A stretch of 64,000 bases of DNA, taken from assembly GCA_920105625.2 (NCBI GenBank), contig OV050031.1, positions 219,404,194-219,468,193 of the forward strand, written 5' to 3'. This DNA comes from Clusia tigrina (lineage: Eukaryota; Arthropoda; Insecta; Diptera; Clusiidae). Of this stretch, positions 56,401 to 64,000 are shown piece by piece (position 1 is the first letter of the stretch; each line of letters starts with the position of its first letter). The notes under the pieces were generated by a model, which saw nothing but the letters and a program-made list of their open reading frames with translations, made no database searches and was not told where the DNA came from. A program made the position numbers and the translations under genes.

Positions 56401-57175
56401 TTTGATGAATAGATGAGTTTTAAACTGCTTCTACTCACGTTTCGCTGGTATTCCTAAAACTAAACGTAGAGATCATCTGCTCCTGGCATCTATTTTATTG
56501 AGGCTTTGACATTAGATGAACCATTTTGGAGGGAATTTTACCACTTGCATTTTTACAATACATCAATACAAAAAACTTCAATTTCTGGTTCGGTTCTATG
56601 CGACGAACGAAATATGCTTTGGGCTTTTGGGACGCGACCCGCGCTTTTGGAATCCCTTCTCTAAGGAGATAAACCAATTCATTAAACTTGAAGTTTGGCA
56701 TTTGGTAAGCTCTCATTTGATAGTTAACAGAAAAAGGAGTATCGCAGTGGATAAAGATCTTAAATGTTGGATTGAAATAAAGTCTTACTTGAAACACCAT
56801 AAAAATAAAGAAATAAATATAATATTATTATGAAAAAAAAAACATTATTTTTATGTTATATGTTTTTATTACGTTACTATTTTTTTTTTTTATTTAACTG
56901 CATGTATTAATTTAATTTTTTTTTTGATTATTTTTAAGGATGATAATTGTTTGGATTAATATATTTTTATATACTTTTTTAGGTTTTATAATAATTTTTG
57001 TTCCATATAATTTTCTTCAAAGGATCATTATTCATAAATTGCCCCAGTTTTCTGAATTCCACTTGAAAATGAAGCCAGAAGAAACTGTTGTGCCTCAACT
57101 GAAATTAGTTTGATTGCCCAGCAGAAATTATTCTGCGCCTATCTAATCATTATTGATAGTAAGTTGGCACTTTTC
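56401..57175. other. Intergenic, AT-rich
   Basis: Two opposite frames at 56495..56833 cover the same stretch, and neither has a domain I recognise; the region could be part of a further decayed transposase. Long T tracts occur at 56878-56935. Confidence 0.4.
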
Positions 57176-57179
57176 GGAT

Positions 57180-57600
57180 GACTTCATTGAACTAACCCTA
57201 TAAAGTGGGAGGGGCAAATCATCCTTTATATTTGGTAATATGTTTGGCCATTGAAATTCAGAAAATCTCTTCATGATGTAACCTCAGGAAAATCTTCGAA
57301 TTGAATGACACTGGCAACTTTCCAAAATACATTATCTTCCAATGCTACCTTTTCTTCTGGAAGCTACTGAGGACCTTGAGCAGTATCTTTATTCATAAGG
57401 TCACAAATCTTTGTAACAAAGAGCTTTAGCCTATGAAATATCTTTTAAGGTATTTCTTCTAATCCAATGAATAATAATAATTTATAATTCTTTTTCTATC
57501 TTTTTATTTTTTAAATTAAGGAACACATTAAATATTTTTTATAAATAATTAAACTAAATAAATAAATTAATAATAAATCTTTGGACAGTGAATTGTAATT
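57180..57600 (-). repeat. Duplicated 3' flank of cecropin 3
   Basis: Reverse-complement counterpart of 52193-52620. An AATAAA signal on minus lies at 57503-57508, about 95 nt after the stop codon. Confidence 0.85.
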
Positions 57601-57890
57601 TCATCCTTTCACTGTTGCCGCCACATTCGCAGCCTGTTGCGCCACAGCGACGGTCTGAATGGTGGCATCTCTCGTATGTTGGACGACGCGCTCCTGCAAA
57701 GAAAGACCAAAACGAATATTGAAGAATATGTTTCAAAAGATTGGCTATATATAAATATATATCTTCGTTAGGTAGCGAAGAGTCAACTCACCAGTTTCTT
57801 GCCGATCTTCTTCAACCAACCGGCCTCCGTCTGCGCGGTGAAAGCGACCAGGATCACAACGAGGAAGAGGAATACTTTGTTGAAGTTCAT
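57601..57890 (-). CDS. Cec: Cecropin, copy 3
   Basis: Exons 57890-57792 and 57693-57601, 98-bp intron, 63 residues. Protein identical to copy 1, including the Leu-type signal peptide; exon 2 carries a synonymous change (CAT ACG AGA). Upstream sequence up to the retroelement junction at 58254 matches that of copy 2, making these two the corresponding members of the duplicated units. Confidence 0.97.
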
Positions 57891-58011
57891 CTTGAGTAAA
57901 TTCAGGAAGTTTGTTAAAAACTGAGCAAAGATGCTTCTGTGAACTGTGTGGAAGTGTTGATTACTGCTCTGCTGGCTTGCAACTGATAACAAATTCAACA
58001 TTTCTCTCAGT

Positions 58012-58048
58012 ATTTATAACGAAGCAGCGATCGGAAAAGGGGATTCCT
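58012..58048 (-). promoter_or_regulatory. Cecropin copy 3 promoter: kappaB site and TATA box
   Basis: GGGGATTCCT at 58039-58048; TATAAAT on minus at 58012-58018. Sequence between TATA and the gene diverges slightly (CTCTCAG in place of the GAGTGAG type). Confidence 0.78.
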
Positions 58049-58253
58049 ACTAGAATTTTGCTTACCAAAATAATCGCATAGAAACTGAGCAGCAGCGCAA
58101 GAGAAGCTCAGCATAAGCCACACGGCTTGCGATAGCATGCAACTCGTAATTAATTGCCTTCCAAAAAATCCCACTTTCTTGGCTGCATATTAGATTCATA
58201 TGAGATATTTACTCATAACCGAATTGATGGCTCGCAACATTGTGGCTGCAGAT

Positions 58254-59095
58254 GTCCGCCAATATCACATTAAAGTAAGCACCAGATAACGTGTCTCAGC
58301 ATGACTGCATTGAATGGCAACCCCTCTGCGACTCTCGGAAAAAGTGAAATAGCTTGGAGATAACCTACACCGAAAGCTAAGCTGGAAAGAGAACATTAGC
58401 AACCGAATCCAGAACATCATTGCTGTTCTTTAAATCTGGAAAGGAGTCAATAGCATGAGATCTGAAACGTCAGGTCAAACACTGGCTGGACACAGCACAG
58501 GTAAGACCCATTCTTATGTATGGAATTACAATCTGGTGGACTGAAAGGCCAGGAAACTTGCATAATAAATCCAGAAAATAATAACAGGGGCAATCAGAAC
58601 TGCTCTCTCTTTGGCCCTGGAAACCATAGTAAACCTTTGCAATTACATATTTTCCGGGATTCCATAGCAGCAAACGCAGCATCCAAACTGAACACAATTG
58701 CCCCATGGAGACAATTACGAATTGGTCCTGTCGAAATTGTCCACAACTTCCCCTTCAGAATCGAGGAAGTCGACTACATACTTCCTAAACCACTCTCAAG
58801 GAACTGCTTTAGTGCAAGATAGGAAAGGGAAGCGCAGAGCCTTTCTACACAGATGGCTCTAAAAGGAGCGGAGTGTACTGTAAAGAATTGAACCCTCGCT
58901 TATCGAACCGGGCTATTGCAGTATCTTAGAATCTGTCTAGCTTAAAGTGAGTACGACACCCTTTAACGAGATTATTATTTACACTGATACCCCAGTCCGC
59001 TATAAAGGCGCTACCAAGGGCATATCCACATTCAAAACTGTCCTACATTTCAGAACATCACTCAATGACAATTCGGAGTAGTATGATATCAAAGA
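58254..59095 (+). mobile_element. RT/RNase H non-LTR fragment in cecropin spacer (unit B)
   Basis: Plus frames: LGDNLHRKLSWKENISNRIQ (end of RT), VRPILMYGITIWW-like region, EIVHNFPFRIEEVDYILPKP and FYTDGSKRSGVYCKELNP. FYTDGSK is the first RNase H catalytic block. Homologous to 51578-50938 but in opposite orientation; both share the same junction GCAGATGTCCGCCAAT next to a cecropin promoter. Confidence 0.85.
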
Positions 59096-62000
59096 GTATA
59101 CATATTTAGAGCTCGCATGACGAACGAAGTTATTGTTCCAAAAATGACTTCTGGGGGTTCTCTAGTAAAACCTTCAAACATAAATACACGCTTCTCCTAC
59201 GGTCTCCGATTCTCGTGAAATCGCCTTCACTTCCATTGCCCAAAATTTTGAGCGATCAATCTCTATGTATGGCTACTCTTTGATGATATGCTCCTGTGCT
59301 GTGGTCTTAGGCATAGAAATATTGTGTAGCCGAGATATAATAGGACCTCTGGGACAATGTGGTTGAGAATATTTTATTGTTTAAATGGACCTGTATTTGA
59401 GTCTTGGAAACAGTATTTCTGGGAATTTGGCGAGTTATGTTTTCGTCTTCACAACACTCCCATATATCCAACTTAGGGGTGGGAGTATACATATAGTTAT
59501 CATTAAAGGGCACCAGTTAATTAGAATGTGGTAAGGATGGTTGGCCAATGGCACACTTAGGCCAAAACCGAGTCAACGTGACAAAGATAATCAGGATACT
59601 TTTAGTATATCGTCCCATATAGAATAGTCACATTTCATAAGCTAGATATCATATATTCGGATGGTACATTACCCGAATATACTCGTAAGTAAAAATTGAA
59701 ACCCACTCTAATGCAAATTGCATATTTAATTGATGACAAACGACAACTCTTTCCTTGTGTGATTGATCTGAAATTCCTTCTACAAACCGTGACGTAGTCA
59801 GCACGAGTAATTAAAATCAATTTAAATTGATTGCCCCAAAGCGGAGGCGAGCGCTCGCGTAAATGATTCAATTCATGAATGAAAGAACGTGTTTCCCGAT
59901 GTTTTTACGGTGGTTTTTTGTTGTTGTAGGCACGGCGTTTAGTTTTACGCTACGAGTGTCATTTGTGCGTTAATTTAAGACCAACTTTCGAGCACGCTTT
60001 TATATATTTTATATTTATATATTTGTGTTGTTTATTGCTCGGTGGAGATAGGCGGGCTTTGCATTTCATTGCTATTTATTCCCCCACTATGCACGTCTCG
60101 TAATTTTGCACCTTATCTGTTGCCGTTGCATGCCTATCAATGGGCTTTTGACCTTAAACTGAACAGTTTGCTGAACATGGCTTGGGAGCTGCATCGCCTT
60201 ATCTCTTGTCTGAATTGGGAATCCCTTGTACCCGTTTCGAAGGCCAGCTATTGATGGTACACAGAAAAATCCCCTGCAGTGGGTCCGAAGAAGTCAGATT
60301 CTTCTTTGTTCAGCTCTTGCTTAAAAGACATTCCTACTGAAGTGAAGCCACACTTAAGCAGCTGGAATTCATTGTAAGCCTGACTCAACAAGCAGTTGGG
60401 ATTTCATACACAAGGAAGGCGACGTATCTGCTGCCATTCTTGTCTGTGCTTTTTGTTGTTGATATGATGGGAACCACACTAGCCTCATAGATGGTTGGTT
60501 GACTTGAGTGGAGGCTCGGCGGGTCAACAACAAAATACCAAACAAAAAATAACATATTCCTTTTGGTTTTAATTAATTGTTTTTTATAGTAAAGTAAGAA
60601 TTTTTTTATTTATTTATTATTAATAATACTATATATTATAGAATTAATTCTAATTCTACAGACCAATTTAGAAGCTCAATCTACCAGTGCCTTCAGCTCG
60701 TGAAGAAAGCAGAAATACATCTTTCTATGCAAGTTTTTTGTAGCATCCCAACAGGGAAATTTTCATGTACTACCATGTGCGAATGCATTTCTCACCCTTT
60801 TTTTCAAGATGGATAAAAAAAACTTTTTAAATTTTGAAATCTTTTTAACATTTTCAAATCTTTTGAATTTTTGTTGCGAACTTTCACTGCCACGCCCACA
60901 AGTAACACATAATATTCATAATATTTAAATGCGAAATTTTCCATTATGAACCACAGTGCCTTTTTAATGCTGGATAAATACAAATGATTCGCACCGAAGT
61001 GACAATGATGCCCAAAAAGTAATGTATAGAGTAATGTGTTATGCCCATATATTACCTAAGCGATTGTGGGTAATCTATAATGAAGTATACAGACAGTCAA
61101 CTGTGAAGATAATGTTCTTTTTCATGTAATTTTGTTTTCTATGTTCAGCAATCCTATATTTTCTGTTCAGAACTATGCACCAGCCCTCCACAATCCCTGC
61201 TGGGATATTGAAATTTTTCTTAAAGAGATTGAACTTTGCAGTGGACACCAAAAAATTAAGCAGACTGCACATAAAATTGCCAAAAAACCGACACTTCCCC
61301 CTCTTGGGTAACATTGCTCCAAATTTTCTGCCAGTCTCAACTCCTCCTCTTCCTCCACCTCCTGCTTCCGCAATCTTCAGTTCACATACCAACTAAGCCC
61401 ACCAAACTTTCCTTTGCTACCAGTCACATGGAAAATTTTGTGTCCTTACTTACCTGATTCTAATTCTTGCCACTTTAACCCAAGTTTTGATAACTGCTCC
61501 GAAGTAATTCCCTCACTCCTAGTGAGAAACGCAACTAACTTACATCCTCAACTCCAGCAGCCAACTTCTCAGTCACATAAATAAACCACAAAATCAGTGG
61601 AATCTCAGATCATTTAAGACTACTCCCCACTAAGCCCACTAAAGCAAATGCCAGCAGTGATTTAATCATAATAATTTAATATCCTTGTTACAGAAACATA
61701 AACTCGAACTCCCCTCCCATGTACTCGACTGTCTTTTTCTCCCTCTGTCGGTCTCTCACTCTGTCTATCTGGCCCTTTCTCTCTCCCATTAACCTATCTC
61801 ATTCCCTCCACTCGATTGTTGCATACAACATGCGTATAAAATCAACTTTCATGTTGTTTCAGCGGCAACTCTTGTCAACTTTAAGTGAAACATATCCTCA
61901 CACAAAGCAGGCATATCCTTTAGACGCGCTACAAGCAAACGCCTGTCACTCAGCGATTTATTCAAGTGTATTTGTTTACATTGGCAAAAGCGAAGCAGAG

Positions 62001-62221
62001 CGCACAAATGCCCACAAACAGGGGCAGCAGCGGGCAAAGACAATAGAGCGCTTTTCGTTGTTTAGGAAATTAGTGGAATATCCTGCAAAAACACACATCC
62101 TTGTTGATTTAATTTATTTCATACTTTCTGTACCAATTACAGCACAATGATTCATTCTGCTGTGGTGGTGCCGAGTTGGTGCGGCTGTGATAGTTTCTGC
62201 TTCAATTTTGAATAAACAAAT
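59096..62221. other. 3.1-kb segment present only in unit B
   Basis: Interrupts the spacer compared with unit A. Contains a diverged family C repeat (about 59117-59290), otherwise unassigned sequence. Short frames at 60042, 61075-61392 and 61719..62150 have no domain; 61175-61400 is Pro-rich on plus. No gene called. Confidence 0.5.
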
Positions 62222-62350
62222 CTCTGCCTCAGTGGACAGTCAGCAGGGATAACACTGTCAGCAACGGTGTTGTTGTTTATATTTCAACACTCAACTACAT
62301 TCGACCCACCCAACTTGTGGGGTGCTTGGGAGTGGTTGACTTTCAATTAG
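62222..62350. repeat. Duplicated spacer segment U, copy B
   Basis: Reverse complement of the segment at 50505-50656 (TGCCTCAGTGGACAGTCAGC, TTGTGGGGTGCTTGGGAGTG). Confidence 0.85.
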
Positions 62351-62620
62351 ATTTCTATTTACACGGAATGGAATTTTAGTAAATTATCTGATATTGGGTT
62401 CCAACTGCAGCTACCAAAAGAGGCCGACAAAGCTGTGAGGCATCAAGTGGGTAAAATATCTGATATGAATCCAATATGAAGCCAAAGAAAGTGGGATTTT
62501 TTGCAAGGCAATTACGAGCTGCATGCTATCGCAAGCCGTGTGGCTTATGCTGAGCTTCTCTTGCGGTGATGCCCAAATACGAATTTTCGATACGATTATT
62601 TTCGTAAGCAAATTTGTAGT

Positions 62621-62657
62621 AGGAATCCCCTTTTCCGATCGCTGCTTCGTTATAAAT
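62621..62657 (+). promoter_or_regulatory. Cecropin copy 4 promoter: kappaB site and TATA box
   Basis: AGGAATCCCC (kappaB on minus) directly at 62620-62630 and TATAAAT at 62651-62657, followed by TATCAGTTGC initiator sequence. Confidence 0.8.
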
Positions 62658-62778
62658 ACGGAGTGAGATTTGAAATTTGTTATCAGTTGCAAGCCAGCAG
62701 AGCAGTAAACAACACTTCAACACAGTTCCCAAAAGCATCTTTGCTCAGTTTTTAACAAACTTCCTGAATTTACTCAAG

Positions 62779-63068
62779 ATGAACTTCAACAAAGTATTCC
62801 TCTTTCTCGTTGTGATCCTGGTCGCTTTCACCGCGCAAACGGAGGCCGGTTGGTTGAAGAAGGTCGGCAAGAAACTGGTGAGTTCACTCTTCGCTGCCTA
62901 ACGAAGATATATATTTATATATAGCCTATATTTGGAAACACATTCTTCAATATTCGTTTTGGTGTTTCTTTGCAGGAGCGCGTCGTCCAACACACGAGAG
63001 ATGCCACCATTCAGACCGTCGCTGTGGCGCAACAGGCTGCGAATGTGGCGGCAGCAGTGAAAGGATGA
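62779..63068 (+). CDS. Cec: Cecropin, copy 4
   Basis: Exons 62779-62877 and 62976-63068, 98-bp intron, 63 residues. Most diverged mature peptide: GWLKKVGKKL (Val for Ile29) and a tail VAAAVKG (Ala for Thr60). Upstream segment U and the promoter correspond to copy 1. An AATAAA signal is at 63164-63169. Confidence 0.97.
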
Positions 63069-63500
63069 AATTACAATTCACTGTCCAAAGATTTATTATT
63101 AATTTATTTATTTAGTTTTATTATTTATAAAAAATATTTAATGTGTTCCTTAATTTAAAACAAAATAAAAGAGAGAAAAAGAATTATAAATTGTTATTAA
63201 TCATTGGAGAAGAAGAAAGATATTAAAAGATATTTTCTGGACTGAAGCTCTTGGTGCAAAGATTGGTGATCTTAAGAATCAAGATACTGCTCAAGGTCCT
63301 CAATATCTTCGAAAGGAAAAGGATGTAAGGGAAGATGATGTATGTTGGAAAGTTTCCAGAGTCATGCAATTCGAAGATTTTCTCTGAGGTTACATCAAAT
63401 TTTGTGGCTTTCTGTGACCAAACATATTATCATATATATCATATATAAAAGATGATTTGCCTCTCCCACTTTACAGGGTTAATTCAATGAGCTATATCAT
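63069..63500 (+). repeat. Duplicated 3' flank of cecropin 4
   Basis: Shares nearly all of 52193-52620, including the poly(A) region and the CTCTCCCACTTTACAGGG block; it then diverges. Confidence 0.85.
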
Positions 63501-64000
63501 CCAAAAATGCCAAACCCCTTTTAGTTATACAGAAAATAATGCAAATCATTCCGGGAACATCCTACCATGGCCGTATTCGAACTTGCGATTCCATCACTCT
63601 AAGTACACCAAACGGATTATGGCGACGGAGGAAAACGAATAAAAAATTAAAGAAAACAAATAAAAAATAAATAAAACAAATAATAAAAGAAAAACATATA
63701 AAATTATTATCAAAATATTTCTTCAATATAATTAATTCAATTGCTTGGCCCCGCGACAATGGAAAACACTTTGAAGGGTACTCCGGATATTTTCTTGAGC
63801 TGTCGGAAGATTGTCCGACCTTTCACTACCGTAGTTGGATATTTAGACCGCCGTGCTATAAATCAAATAATATCATTTATTTTATTCTAGCCCAAATAAA
63901 TTAATTTATAAGTGAAATTTTTAGTGGTCAATTTTATTTCAAGCTACATAGAAAATACAAATTTTAGAAGAAAGCTTCTCAAAACTAATCGAGTTAGAAT
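63501..64000. other. Intergenic, nothing recognised
   Basis: AT-rich, with AATAAAA-type repeats near 63640-63700. No gene seen. Confidence 0.5.

Noticed and set aside
61719..62150. 143-codon plus-strand ORF with Ser/Leu-rich start
   Set aside because: The N-terminus is encoded by a TCTCTCTC/CCCTCT pyrimidine tract. No homology seen, and it lies in the segment unique to cecropin unit B.

Overview
The window looks like a tephritid-type true fly genome (Diptera, probably Bactrocera, Zeugodacus or Ceratitis). The reasons are cecropin peptides very close to the known tephritid/Drosophila form, fly-style introns with GTRAGT donors, a fly-type ribosomal protein S7, a DUF1091-type secreted protein, and a background of AT-rich minisatellites, tRNA-derived SINEs and decayed non-LTR and hAT elements. 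Genes occupy only a small part of the 64 kb.

Layout. 1-3 kb: repeats only. 3.4-9.1 kb (minus): an acyl-CoA desaturase in five coding exons, with an Asn/Thr-rich N-terminal extension and a 4.1 kb first coding intron full of repeats. 9.4-33.4 kb: a long gene-poor tract holding about a dozen unrelated minisatellites, several tRNA-derived SINEs and scraps of retrotransposons; no convincing host gene was found. 33.4-34.4 kb (plus): a four-exon secreted DUF1091 protein. 34.7-43.8 kb: repeats and RNase H tails of non-LTR elements. 44.4-44.7 kb (plus): a previously hidden two-exon gene for a 55-residue secreted lysine-rich peptide whose upstream region has kappaB-like, TATA-like and initiator-like motifs spaced as in the cecropin genes. 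46.5-48.05 kb (minus): RpS7; its last intron carries four H/ACA-box snoRNA candidates. 49.9-63.1 kb: four complete cecropin genes arranged as two divergent pairs; the second pair is an inverted copy of the first, and both pairs carry a piece of the same reverse transcriptase/RNase H element in the shared spacer. Between the pairs lies a decayed BED-finger hAT transposon invaded by a jockey-like element.

How the parts fit. The right half is an immune locus: four near-identical cecropin genes, each with a GGGGATTCCT kappaB site, TATAAAT and a TCAGTT initiator, which is the expected layout for Toll/Imd (Rel) control, next to a housekeeping ribosomal gene that doubles as a snoRNA host. From memory, the Drosophila cecropin cluster and RpS7 also lie close together (cytological 99E), so this may be old synteny. 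The strongest candidates for undescribed biology are the small cationic peptide gene, the snoRNA group inside RpS7 and the palindromic cecropin duplication. All product calls come from reading the sequence; no database search was run.
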